Shown in pieces: positions 54,839-63,082 of a stretch of 64,000 nt of DNA; position 1 is the first letter of the stretch, and every line of letters starts with the position of its first letter. The translations under genes and the position numbers were made by a program. The stretch covers positions 992,001 to 1,056,000 of the forward strand of contig CAWCMS010000002.1 in assembly GCA_963796675.1 (NCBI GenBank), read 5' to 3'. The notes below the pieces were generated by a model. That model saw only the letters and a list, made by a program, of their open reading frames with translations, was not told where the DNA came from and did no database searches. The stretch comes from CAWCDJ01 sp963796675. GTDB taxonomy: Bacteria > Acidobacteriota > Terriglobia > Bryobacterales > Bryobacteraceae.

Positions 54839-55240
54839 ATGAAGCAGATGGCCGACCCCACCATGACGCGCCTCAAGGACTTGCGCGACGGACTCCTGCA
54901 TCTGCATAAGTGCCTGCTCGATTCCGAACGGGCGGCTTACGAGAAGGATGTAGAGCGGATCACCACCACCGGGCAGTACCTCGACCTGGTCTTGAACGAC
55001 CCGTGGTTCGCCTGGCTGCGGGAGCTTTCGCAGTTCGTTGTCCTGATCGATGAGACGCTCGATTTCAAGGAGCCTCCGACCGCCGAGGATGCCGACAACC
55101 TGATCGCCCGGGCGCGCGAGCTGGTGTCTCCATCGGAAACCGGCCAGAACTTCGCCAGGAAGTACTACGACGCCATGCAGCGCGACCCCGGCATCGTGCT
55201 CGCCCACCGCGACATGGTCCGCGTCTTCTCCTCCCTATAA
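54839..55240 (+). CDS. Conserved hypothetical protein, 133 residues
   Basis: All-helical soluble protein; start 54839 (MKQMADPTMTRLKDLRDG) or 54848. The sequence has a helix-turn-helix-bundle look with regularly spaced leucines (LLHLHKCLLDSERAAYEK, WLRELSQFVVLIDETLD, DADNLIARARELV) and aromatic residues in between. The same outline appears in small conserved proteins with no known role. It ends at 55240, one base before the convergent 345-residue gene. Confidence 0.7.
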   Translation: MKQMADPTMTRLKDLRDGLLHLHKCLLDSERAAYEKDVERITTTGQYLDLVLNDPWFAWLRELSQFVVLIDETLDFKEPPTAEDADNLIARARELVSPSETGQNFARKYYDAMQRDPGIVLAHRDMVRVFSSL

Positions 55241-55241
55241 C

Positions 55242-56279
55242 CTATTGAAATGTAAGGGTGGATTCCGTACCGAATTTCCGGTACGACCGGAAATTCACTT
55301 CATTCTTGGTGAGGATAAAGTCCGATCTCATGCGCACCTCGGCACGCAGCGGCAGCAGGAAAGGTTTGCCGCCCACGTCGGAGAAACCGAATTCGAGCAC
55401 CGTGTGTGCCTGGTGGACAGGAAAATTACGGGGGATGGAGTCGGCGTCCGCGATCACTTTCATCACGGCATTAGTCTCGGCATCGATGTAAACGAAGCCG
55501 TGCTGCCCGGTGATGGTGCTGTTCATCTGCCCATTCCCCATCCGGTAGGCGAGCCGGTAGCTCGACTGCGCGGCGAGAATCCGAAATTGAAAGACATTGG
55601 CCGCCCGCCCCCGCAGAGTCGTTCCGTGGTCCCACCGGAAGCGCGTTGCCGAATCGTTCGCGAAAATCGACACGAGCAGGCTCCCGAATTCTCCCTGCGA
55701 GATCGCCCCGCCCACGCTGTCGAACGAGCGGACAGTCGGCTTGCCGTTCAGCTTCAGCAGGTCGTACTTTTCGTGGTGCTCGAAGTAGGTCAGCTTGATC
55801 TCGAGCGAATCTTTCAGTTGCCAACTGCCGCGGCTGTTCTCGAAACGCTGAACATCCTCCTGGCAAAAGAAGTCCGGCAATTCATGCGAGTACGACACCA
55901 CGCGGTCCCGCGCCGCATCAATGATGGTCTGCTGCTTTGCCGTCGGGGGAACCGTCGCCTGTGGAAAGTCCGCCGAAAGATCCGGCTCGGGTAGACCGGC
56001 CGAACGGTCGGCCACCGCGTTTAATGCCTCTTCCGACTTCGGTCCCGCTCCCGCGCTGACCAGCTCTTCGATGGCGTGGTCGTTGAGGTGTTCTTTGAGG
56101 CGCAGCTTTTCGAGCGACTTGGCCAATTTGCGGTCCGGCTTCCCCTCGCGCACCGAATCGCGGACCAGCACGGTGAGTTGGTGTACCGTGAGGGCTTCGT
56201 CCGCACCGGCGCAGAGAGCCGCGCCGGCAAAAAACGCGATTATCCACCTCCACGTCACTAGAACCAATATACGCCGCAT
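55242..56279 (-). CDS. Secreted hypothetical protein, 345 residues
   Basis: Protein with an N-terminal anchor/signal (MRRILVLVTWRWIIAFFAGAALCAG). Residues about 30-75 form a helical repeat-like region (LTVLVRDSVREGKPDRKLAK), residues about 100-340 a beta-sandwich-like domain beginning QQTIIDAARDRVVSYSHELPDFFCQEDVQRF and containing VFQFRILAAQSSYRLAYR, GFVYIDAETNAVMKVIADAD and PFLLPLRAEVRMRS. The ordering resembles outer-membrane or periplasmic proteins of Solibacter, but I cannot name the family. The ATG 56279 is chosen because the signal segment starts there; the frame opens at 56510. Confidence 0.72.
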   Translation of the reverse strand: MRRILVLVTWRWIIAFFAGAALCAGADEALTVHQLTVLVRDSVREGKPDRKLAKSLEKLRLKEHLNDHAIEELVSAGAGPKSEEALNAVADRSAGLPEPDLSADFPQATVPPTAKQQTIIDAARDRVVSYSHELPDFFCQEDVQRFENSRGSWQLKDSLEIKLTYFEHHEKYDLLKLNGKPTVRSFDSVGGAISQGEFGSLLVSIFANDSATRFRWDHGTTLRGRAANVFQFRILAAQSSYRLAYRMGNGQMNSTITGQHGFVYIDAETNAVMKVIADADSIPRNFPVHQAHTVLEFGFSDVGGKPFLLPLRAEVRMRSDFILTKNEVNFRSYRKFGTESTLTFQ

Positions 56280-56341
56280 AGTGACCTCGGTCACCGACCT
56301 GGCGGCTTCGCCTCCCCACAATGGAATCGAGAGGCCGCCAT

Positions 56342-56863
56342 ATGCACCCAACCGAAATCCTGAGCCGGGAACACCGAGTGATCGAGTCCATGCTGGACGC
56401 GCTCGAAACGCAGATTCGCGAGTCGAAATCCGGAAGCCCGTTCCCCCGCCTGTTTTTCGATGAGGCGCTCGACTTCTTCCGCCATTTCGCCGACGGCTGC
56501 CATCACGCAAAAGAAGAAAACCTCCTGTTCCCGCGCATGCGGGAGCGCGGTGTGCCGCAATACGGCGGCCCGATCGGTGTCATGCTGGCCGAGCACGACC
56601 AGGGACGCGGCTATCTGAAGACCATCCGTGAACACCTGGACGCCGCCGAGGAAGGCAGTGCGGAAGCCCGCAACGTCGTCTTCGGCAACAGCGCGGCGTA
56701 TATCGAAATGCTCCGCCACCACATCCAGAAGGAAGACCGCATCCTGTTCCGCATGGCAAAGATGGTGCTGGAACCGGACGACGTCGCCGAACTGCACCGC
56801 GAGTTTGCCGCGGTCACCGTGCCCGAGCGCTTCCGCCACCGCGTGGAAGCCGTGGAGGCCTAG
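56342..56863 (+). CDS. Hemerythrin-domain protein
   Basis: 173-residue four-helix di-iron protein. The iron ligands are visible in order: His in SREHRVIESML, His-His and Glu in CHHAKEENLLFPRM, His and Asp in LAEHDQGRGYL and the C-terminal HHIQKEDRILF. A central hydrophobic pocket is expected to bind O2 or NO; small hemerythrins of this type are often stress-related. The start ATG 56342 is preferred because it fits the family's MHPTEIL-like opening. It overlaps the convergent hydrolase by four bases. Confidence 0.9.
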   Translation: MHPTEILSREHRVIESMLDALETQIRESKSGSPFPRLFFDEALDFFRHFADGCHHAKEENLLFPRMRERGVPQYGGPIGVMLAEHDQGRGYLKTIREHLDAAEEGSAEARNVVFGNSAAYIEMLRHHIQKEDRILFRMAKMVLEPDDVAELHREFAAVTVPERFRHRVEAVEA

Positions 56864-58725
56864 CGCGCCGCCGTCAGCGCGTCCCACAGGCGCGCCGCGC
56901 GTTCAATCACATACTCCCGATCCTGCGGAAGAACGAAACGGCCGGACACCAGGCGGTCGGCCGCCCCCGAGGCCTGTTTCAGGTAGGCTTCCCTGGTTCC
57001 ATACCGCGCCACGATCTTCTCCTTCGGAAATGGGAAAATCGAGCCGTAGAACGCCACCATCTCGTCCGGTGCGCCGATGCCCGGCGCTCGCAGATTCCAT
57101 CCGGTGATCGTCGCCAGCGGAACCGCCACTTCGGGCAGCCGGATGCCGCCCCGGTCGATCCCATCCCCATCCACCTGCGGCACCAGCAGAGGCCATGCAT
57201 CCGAGACTTGCGGAGGCTCCTTCGTGATGGTTCCCTGCGCCGCAAATTCCGGCCCGAAATCCAGCTTCCGCGCCAGGCGCGGATGCTTTGGCAGCTCCAC
57301 GCCCTCGATCTTCGGAAACCTCAGGCCTTCGAGCGAGGTGAGCTCTCCCTTGGCAATCCTGGGGTAGACGGAGTCCGGTGGAGCGGTGCCATCCTTGATC
57401 CATGCCTGGAGATCCGCCAGAAGCGCACGCTGCACCGGGCGGTGATCCACCGGGTTCATCAGGTACCGCGTCCCCTGCTTCACCAGCGGCAGGGAGCGGG
57501 GAGAATGCTGCACTCCGGCAGTGAAGTAGAACCGCGTATCCGCCGCGAGCGGTGCATCGTGCTTGCCGTCGGGAGTCACGTGGATCAGCGCCGCCGCACG
57601 TCCCCAGTATTCGTACGAGTTGTTGGTCAGGAAGAGCTTCGGCGCTACGTGCGCGGCCTGTGCCCGCTCCAGCAGTGCGGTGTCGAGGAACGGAGGCAGA
57701 TCGGTCGGGTAGAAGATGTTGAGGAACGGTTGTCCGTCGCGCGAGGGCTGCGCATACCGGAAGTTGAAACTCCCTCGGCCGGCGCCGGCGACGTCGGCCC
57801 ACACACCGTCGAAGACGACGCGGCCCTGCTCGTCGCCATTGAAACCGTCATACAGGAATTCGCGCAAGAAACGGCCGCTTTGCGAAATGCCGAAGCCGAT
57901 GGCGCGCTTCACTTCGCGGTGCTCGTCGTGCTTCAGGTAGGAGATGAAATCGCGGATACCCGCGAGGCCCGTGCCCGCCACCACCGGATCTTTGCCCTCG
58001 TAGACGAACTCGTAGAAGCTCCCGGCTTCGAATCCGGAGGGCATCTCCACCGCCGTGCCATCTGCCGCAAGGTGCCAGCGGTCCGCCGCAATCTGCCGCG
58101 CCGGCACGTCTGCCGCCGCCCGCTCATAGAGTGCGATGGGCTTGGCGACCGCAATCGGCAGAATCTGGTTGCGATCGGCGAGCGGCATGCGCGTAGTGCT
58201 GCGGCTGGCCACAAATTCCGAGCGCACCGGCCCCGCCGCGGGCGCATCCGGGCGGAAATGCGGCGCCTGGAAATGCATACTGGTGCGGGCACTTCCCGGA
58301 ATGTCCCATTCCCAGCCGAGCCACGCCAGCGTGTAGCCCTGTTCCAGCAGCCAGCGGTCGCCAAAATCCTCGGGCCCTTTCGGATCAGACGCGCCTTTCG
58401 CAAAATCGAAGCGGTCGAGCATCGCCTTGCCGCCGCGATTCGAAACCTCGAAAAGCACCGTACCGTTCGATTTCGCCGGATCCGCAGGCCGCAGCAGGAA
58501 CAGATCGGCCGAGAATTCCACCTCTCCCCGCGCGTCCACCGGCGCGTACTGCAGGTCCCGCACGATGCGGTTCGCCGCCAGCTTCGGATCGACTCCGAAA
58601 TGCACGCGGCCCACCACCCGCTCGTAGCCGCCGACCACCGGAGTCCGCTCCAGGACATCGACTCTGCGGACCCGCGCTCCGGCCAACGGTACCAGCAGTA
58701 ACATCGCACAAAGGATTCGGGACAT
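56860..58725 (-). CDS. Abhydrolase_10-type secreted hydrolase
   Basis: 621-residue protein with a signal peptide (MSRILCAMLLLVPLAG) from ATG 58725. A beta-rich N-terminal region (ERTPVVGGYERVVGRVHFGVDP) is followed by the catalytic domain: FGISQSGRFLREFLYDGFNGDE is the nucleophile elbow (GISQSG) and VFDGVWADVAGAG the following segment; EYWGRAAALIHVTP contains a likely acid, and TAGVQHSPRS likely the histidine. The family is known only as alpha/beta hydrolase domain proteins common in acidobacteria and proteobacteria. Substrate unknown, probably an ester outside the cytoplasm. Confidence 0.87.
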   Translation of the reverse strand: MSRILCAMLLLVPLAGARVRRVDVLERTPVVGGYERVVGRVHFGVDPKLAANRIVRDLQYAPVDARGEVEFSADLFLLRPADPAKSNGTVLFEVSNRGGKAMLDRFDFAKGASDPKGPEDFGDRWLLEQGYTLAWLGWEWDIPGSARTSMHFQAPHFRPDAPAAGPVRSEFVASRSTTRMPLADRNQILPIAVAKPIALYERAAADVPARQIAADRWHLAADGTAVEMPSGFEAGSFYEFVYEGKDPVVAGTGLAGIRDFISYLKHDEHREVKRAIGFGISQSGRFLREFLYDGFNGDEQGRVVFDGVWADVAGAGRGSFNFRYAQPSRDGQPFLNIFYPTDLPPFLDTALLERAQAAHVAPKLFLTNNSYEYWGRAAALIHVTPDGKHDAPLAADTRFYFTAGVQHSPRSLPLVKQGTRYLMNPVDHRPVQRALLADLQAWIKDGTAPPDSVYPRIAKGELTSLEGLRFPKIEGVELPKHPRLARKLDFGPEFAAQGTITKEPPQVSDAWPLLVPQVDGDGIDRGGIRLPEVAVPLATITGWNLRAPGIGAPDEMVAFYGSIFPFPKEKIVARYGTREAYLKQASGAADRLVSGRFVLPQDREYVIERAARLWDALTAAR

Positions 58726-58772
58726 GTGGGAATTGTACACGGTTCATAGGAGCTCCATAACCGAATTGAGTA

Positions 58773-59387
58773 GTGACGGGCAGCCTCTTCCGTCGCAACA
58801 TGATGGTGGAGAGACACGTCTTGCCGCTCGTTTACGCATTGATTCCAATTCTTCTGCTCATGCTCCTTGTGGCGTGGGCGGTAGGCATGTACAACAGCCT
58901 GGTACGCTCCCGGATACGGACCTGGGAAGCCTGGTCCGGCGTCGAAGTCCAACTCAAAAGGCGCGCCAGCCTGATCCCTAATCTGGTGGAGACCGTCCGC
59001 GGCTATGCCGGCCACGAACATTCCGTTTTCACCGAAGTGGCGCAGGCTCGCGGCGCGCTAACATCCGCCGCGACCCCGGCCGCGGCCATCGCCGCCGATC
59101 AGACGCTGAATCTGACGCTTGGCCGCCTCATGGCGGTGGCGGAAAACTACCCGCAGCTTCAAGCCGCCTCCGGTTTCGGGCAACTTCAGTCGGAACTCCA
59201 GGATACCGAAGAGAAGGTGGCCTACGCCCGGCAGTTCTACAACCAAAACGCGCTCGACTATAACGCCCGTATCCAGAGTTTCCCGGGTAACCAGTTCGCG
59301 AGGTTGTTCTCCTTTGAAGCGGTGGCGTTCTTTGCCGCCGACGAGAGCGCGCACAACGACGTGAAGGTCAGCTTCAGCGCAGCCTGA
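58773..59387 (+). CDS. LemA family membrane protein
   Basis: 204-residue protein with an N-terminal membrane helix (PLVYALIPILLLMLLVAWAVG) and the LemA helical domain: MYNSLVRSRIRTWEAWSGVEVQLKRR, SLIPNLVETVRGYAGHE, LMAVAENYPQLQAA and QFYNQNALDYNARIQSFPGNQFARLFSF. The start may be GTG 58773 or ATG 58800; neither has a strong ribosome binding site. LemA proteins are usually followed by a membrane metalloprotease, and that is the case here, suggesting a shared role in membrane or envelope stress handling. Confidence 0.9.
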   Translation: MTGSLFRRNMMVERHVLPLVYALIPILLLMLLVAWAVGMYNSLVRSRIRTWEAWSGVEVQLKRRASLIPNLVETVRGYAGHEHSVFTEVAQARGALTSAATPAAAIAADQTLNLTLGRLMAVAENYPQLQAASGFGQLQSELQDTEEKVAYARQFYNQNALDYNARIQSFPGNQFARLFSFEAVAFFAADESAHNDVKVSFSAA

Positions 59388-59388
59388 C

Positions 59389-60915
59389 ATGACACCCTCG
59401 ACTGCAGAACCGGTGCTGGTGTACAACCGCATCGCTCAGAACCGCCGCAAGACGGTGCTCCTGATCGCGATGGCCGTGGCGTCGCTCGCGCCGTTCGTGC
59501 TGGGCGTCAGCTACGGAACCGCGGTCAGCATCGTTCACAAGATGGAAGGCGGCCGCCTGGCGCGCGAAACCGACCCGGCGATGCTGATCCGCCTGATGGT
59601 CATCTTCTCGGTGGGGCAACTCGGCGTCCTCGGATTGCTGTTCTGGGCGATCGCCTCCTCGCCGGTCGCCAAAGTGCTGGCGTTTGCCGGAGCGCGTCCG
59701 GCCGGCCCCGCGGAGGCCGAAGCCAAACGGCTGGTCGAAAATCTCGCCATCGGCGCGGGACTCCCGAAACCCCGGCTTTACGTCATCGATACGGCCGCGC
59801 CCAACGCCTTCGCGGCCGGAATGCATCCGACACGCTCGGTGATCGCCGTCACCGCCGGCCTTCTGAAGCTGATGGATCGCCGTGAGCTCGAGGGCGTGTT
59901 GGCGCACGAACTTTCCCACATCGGCAACCACGACACGCGGCTGAACACCGTCATCGCGGCCATCGTGCTCTTCCTCCGCATGCCTTACCTGATGCGGCGG
60001 CAAGGCATTCGGGAATCGAAGCAGGCGGTCTCCAGTTCGCAAACCAACCAGTACCGCACCTTCCGGTGGATGCTGTCGCCCTTCTACCTTTATGCCTTTT
60101 TCGTGGCGCCGGTGCTGGCCGCGCTCATCCGCGCCGCCCTCTCGCGCAGCCGCGAATTTCTCGCCGACGCTGATGCCGCCCTGCTGACCCGCTATCCCGA
60201 AGGGCTCCTGCGCGCCCTGGCGAAGATTGCCGGCGCCGGATCCGGCATCGCCGCGGCCAGCCCCGTGGTGTCGCATCTCTATTTCGCTGACCCGGCGCCC
60301 GGAATGTCGCAAGGTCTGCTAAGTGGCGGCCTCTTCGCCAGCCATCCACCCATCCGGGCCCGCATCCAGCGGTTGGCCGAGTTCAACAGCGGCGTGGCTG
60401 TTTCCGAAATCGAGGCCGCACTGCGCGCGGGGCAGGAATTCGGCACGCAGCATCCGCCCGAAGAATCGACCGGGATGCCCGATTCCCTGGCCTCCGACGA
60501 AATGGCGATGCTGACCGCGGGCAACCCGATGGGCCGCGTCTTCCGCCTGCTCGAAACCGATCCCGTGCCGGTCTACGACCAGCCGGACCCGAAATCCTCC
60601 ATCCTGGCGCGGGTAATGCCGGGAAGTCTGCTGGTGGTCTTCGACGATCCGGGCGCCTACCGGCAGGTCAACACGGCCGACCAAACCTTCGGCTACATTC
60701 CGCGCAAGGTCAAACTGCGCGTGGTGGACATGCTGCCCGCGGAGCTGTACGATCCCGAAGCCCGCGCCGCCGCTGAACGCACGCTGACGCCGCTGGCTGC
60801 CGCCGCACCCGCACCGGCCGCCGCGGTGACCGCGAAGCAGCTCGTCATCGCGGTTGCCCTCGGCTTTGTCATCTTTGCAGGGATGCTGCTGTTTCTGATG
60901 CGCTCCTCCGGATAA
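59389..60915 (+). CDS. M48-family membrane metalloprotease (HtpX-like)
   Basis: 508-residue integral membrane protease. After two N-terminal helices the zinc site reads VLAHELSHIGNHDTRLNT (HEXXH near residue 170) and the third ligand Glu follows in SREFLADADAALLTRYPEG. The extension of about 200 residues carries an SH3-like region (VYDQPDPKSSILARVMPGSLLVVFD) and a C-terminal membrane helix (LVIAVALGFVIFAGMLLFLM). It follows lemA by one base, forming a two-gene operon. It probably degrades damaged membrane proteins. Confidence 0.92.
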   Translation: MTPSTAEPVLVYNRIAQNRRKTVLLIAMAVASLAPFVLGVSYGTAVSIVHKMEGGRLARETDPAMLIRLMVIFSVGQLGVLGLLFWAIASSPVAKVLAFAGARPAGPAEAEAKRLVENLAIGAGLPKPRLYVIDTAAPNAFAAGMHPTRSVIAVTAGLLKLMDRRELEGVLAHELSHIGNHDTRLNTVIAAIVLFLRMPYLMRRQGIRESKQAVSSSQTNQYRTFRWMLSPFYLYAFFVAPVLAALIRAALSRSREFLADADAALLTRYPEGLLRALAKIAGAGSGIAAASPVVSHLYFADPAPGMSQGLLSGGLFASHPPIRARIQRLAEFNSGVAVSEIEAALRAGQEFGTQHPPEESTGMPDSLASDEMAMLTAGNPMGRVFRLLETDPVPVYDQPDPKSSILARVMPGSLLVVFDDPGAYRQVNTADQTFGYIPRKVKLRVVDMLPAELYDPEARAAAERTLTPLAAAAPAPAAAVTAKQLVIAVALGFVIFAGMLLFLMRSSG

Positions 60916-60935
60916 ATTCTGCCAAGATAAGTGGG

Positions 60936-62114
60936 ATGCCCGACTGGAATCCAGCCGTCCTTCAAGCCGTGGACGAGTCCCTGCCCGAAATCCTGGATTT
61001 CACTTGCGAGCTGATCGCCATTCCCACCGAAAATCCTCCCGGCAACGAATACCCGCGCTGCGCCGCGGCAATCGCGAAACGGCTCGAAGGGATCGGATTC
61101 GAGCCCGAAGTGCGGAACGGCTGCGTGCTCGCTCACTATGGCGCCGGGGACCGCGCGGTTCACTTTCACGGCCACTACGACGTCGTGCCGCGTTCGGTGG
61201 ACGGGCAGTTCGAATCGGAGATCAAAGGCGCGAACCTTTACGGCCGCGGATCGTCCGATATGAAGGGCGGGCTGGCGGCGATGGTGTATGCCGCTCGCGC
61301 CCTCCAACTCACCCGCGCGCCACTTGGCGGACGTGTCGAGCTTGTCATTGTGCCGGATGAAGAGACGGGAGGCGTGCGCGGCACATCGCGGCTAAGCCAG
61401 TCGTTTGATTTCGCCAAAGGCAGCGTCGGGATGCTCACCGCCGAGCCCACTTCCGGCGTGATTTGGAACGCGAATCGCGGTGCGATCTCCCTGCGGATCC
61501 GCGTGAAGGGCAGACCCGCACATGTGGGGCTGAGCTATCAGGGCGTGAATGCTTTTGAGCGCATGTTGCGGATGGCCCGCGAATTCGAAAGCCTGAAGGA
61601 AGAAATCGAAAAGCGCGAGACGCAGTTTCACATCCATCCCCAAGCCGCTCGCAGGTCCATCCTGCTGATCGGTGGCGAGTGCAGAGGCGGCTCGAACTTC
61701 AATGTCGCCCCGGAAGAGTGTTCCTTCACGGTGGACCGCCGCACCAATCCTGAAGAGGATCTCGCCGCCGAAACCGACCGGCTGTTCGAAACTCTGGGTC
61801 GCTTACGCAAAGACGGCATCGACCATGAGGTGGAAGTCCTGCAGGAAGGCGGCCCTTCCGCGGTGTCTGAAGATCACCCGCTTTCCCGAACGCTCGCTGC
61901 CGCGGTCGAATCGGTCACCGGCCGCACGCCCGAGTTTGAAATGTGTCCCGGCCTGCTCGAAACTCGCTTCTACGCGGGGCGCGGCGTTCCCGCGCTCGCC
62001 TACGGTCCGGGGCTTCTGAGCGTTTCGCACGGCCCGCACGAGTTTGTTCCGGTCCGCAATCTGCGCGACTGCGCCGCTGTTTACGCCCTCACCGCCTTGC
62101 AGATGTTGTCCTAG
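60936..62114 (+). CDS. M20-family metallopeptidase / amidohydrolase (ArgE/DapE-like)
   Basis: 392-residue cytosolic enzyme with the two-domain M20 plan. Metal ligands: His and Asp in FHGHYDVVPRS, Asp in RGSSDMKGGLAAM, the catalytic Glu pair in IVPDEETGGVRG, and the C-terminal His in GPHEFVPVRNL. The dimerisation domain (VKGRPAHVGLSYQGVNAFERMLRM) is intact. Family members include acetylornithine and succinyl-diaminopimelate deacylases; specificity is not clear here. It starts 20 bases after the M48 gene, so it may belong to the lemA transcript. Confidence 0.88.
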   Translation: MPDWNPAVLQAVDESLPEILDFTCELIAIPTENPPGNEYPRCAAAIAKRLEGIGFEPEVRNGCVLAHYGAGDRAVHFHGHYDVVPRSVDGQFESEIKGANLYGRGSSDMKGGLAAMVYAARALQLTRAPLGGRVELVIVPDEETGGVRGTSRLSQSFDFAKGSVGMLTAEPTSGVIWNANRGAISLRIRVKGRPAHVGLSYQGVNAFERMLRMAREFESLKEEIEKRETQFHIHPQAARRSILLIGGECRGGSNFNVAPEECSFTVDRRTNPEEDLAAETDRLFETLGRLRKDGIDHEVEVLQEGGPSAVSEDHPLSRTLAAAVESVTGRTPEFEMCPGLLETRFYAGRGVPALAYGPGLLSVSHGPHEFVPVRNLRDCAAVYALTALQMLS

Positions 62115-62118
62115 ACTC

Positions 62119-63036
62119 TCAGGCGAAGCGGATGCCGCTCTTCGCAGCCACGCGTTGGATGTAGGCGCGGCCTTCGTCATATTCCTGCGCAGTCTTGAGG
62201 TGTTCCAGCATGAGCGGCGTGTCCACCGGTAGTTTCGAAAGCCCGGTGAGGTAGGCAGTGTAGTCCATCTCGCCGCGTCCCGGAATTACCTCGACAAACT
62301 GGACGCTCACTCCCGGCACCCACGCCAAATCCTTGGCATGGCACGACACGATCCACCGCCCGAGCTTGGCGAAGCACTCTTCGATCGCGGCCTTGTTGTT
62401 GTAGAAGCGCGTGGGGCTGTTGATGATGTTGCACACGTCGAGGTGCACGGCGAAGGCCGGCCGGTCCACGGCCTTGATCAGCCGCACATAAGCGTCGGGG
62501 CTATCCGGGAGCGCCCAGGGCATCATCTCGATGGTGAATCGCGTATGGGTGGGCTTCACCGCATCGATCGCGTAGCGGCAGTTGGCCACCGTGGCATCGA
62601 AGAATTCCTGCGAGAGATTCTTCGGATGCATGCCGTCCCAATATTTCGGATTGTACGAGCCCGCGATATCGACGCAGCACCGCGCGCCCACGGCATCGGC
62701 CAGCGCCAGCCGCCCGGCGACGTAATCGAGGTTGGCCTTACGCACCGCGGCATCCGGATCGAGCATGTTCTTCCACGCTCCTACCTCCGCGATCACGACG
62801 TTCTCTTTGGCGAAGGCGTCACGGATCGCGCGGATGCGTTCGCTCTGCTTGACGTCGGCCATCGGACAATAGGCGGCGCTATAGCCCAGGCGGCGATGCT
62901 CCCGGGCAAGCTCCGCGGGATCGTCCGACTTGAGAAAGATCGGACCGCCCAACCGGACCGCCCTGCCCGCGGCCCAGGACGTAGCCAGCGGCGCGGCGGC
63001 CAACAGTTCGAGCACCTTGCGGCGAGTCAGTACCAT
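62119..63036 (-). CDS. Sugar phosphate isomerase/epimerase-type TIM barrel
   Basis: 305-residue protein with an N-terminal export signal that resembles a twin-arginine or Sec signal (MVLTRRKVLELLAAAPLATSWAA). The mature sequence is an AP2EC/xylose-isomerase-like barrel: VIAEVGAWKNML, TRFTIEMMPWALPDSP, DVCNIINSPTRFYNNK, IVSCHAKDLAWVPG and FVEVIPGRGEMDYTAYL. Metal ligands (Glu, Asp, His, Glu) are in these segments. Such exported isomerases are common near carbohydrate genes; the neighbour at 63083 is a likely glycosidase, divergent by 46 bases. Confidence 0.85.
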   Translation of the reverse strand: MVLTRRKVLELLAAAPLATSWAAGRAVRLGGPIFLKSDDPAELAREHRRLGYSAAYCPMADVKQSERIRAIRDAFAKENVVIAEVGAWKNMLDPDAAVRKANLDYVAGRLALADAVGARCCVDIAGSYNPKYWDGMHPKNLSQEFFDATVANCRYAIDAVKPTHTRFTIEMMPWALPDSPDAYVRLIKAVDRPAFAVHLDVCNIINSPTRFYNNKAAIEECFAKLGRWIVSCHAKDLAWVPGVSVQFVEVIPGRGEMDYTAYLTGLSKLPVDTPLMLEHLKTAQEYDEGRAYIQRVAAKSGIRFA

Positions 63037-63082
63037 GCCGAGATTGTATCGGAAGGCGTATCCTCAAGGAATCGGGCGTCCC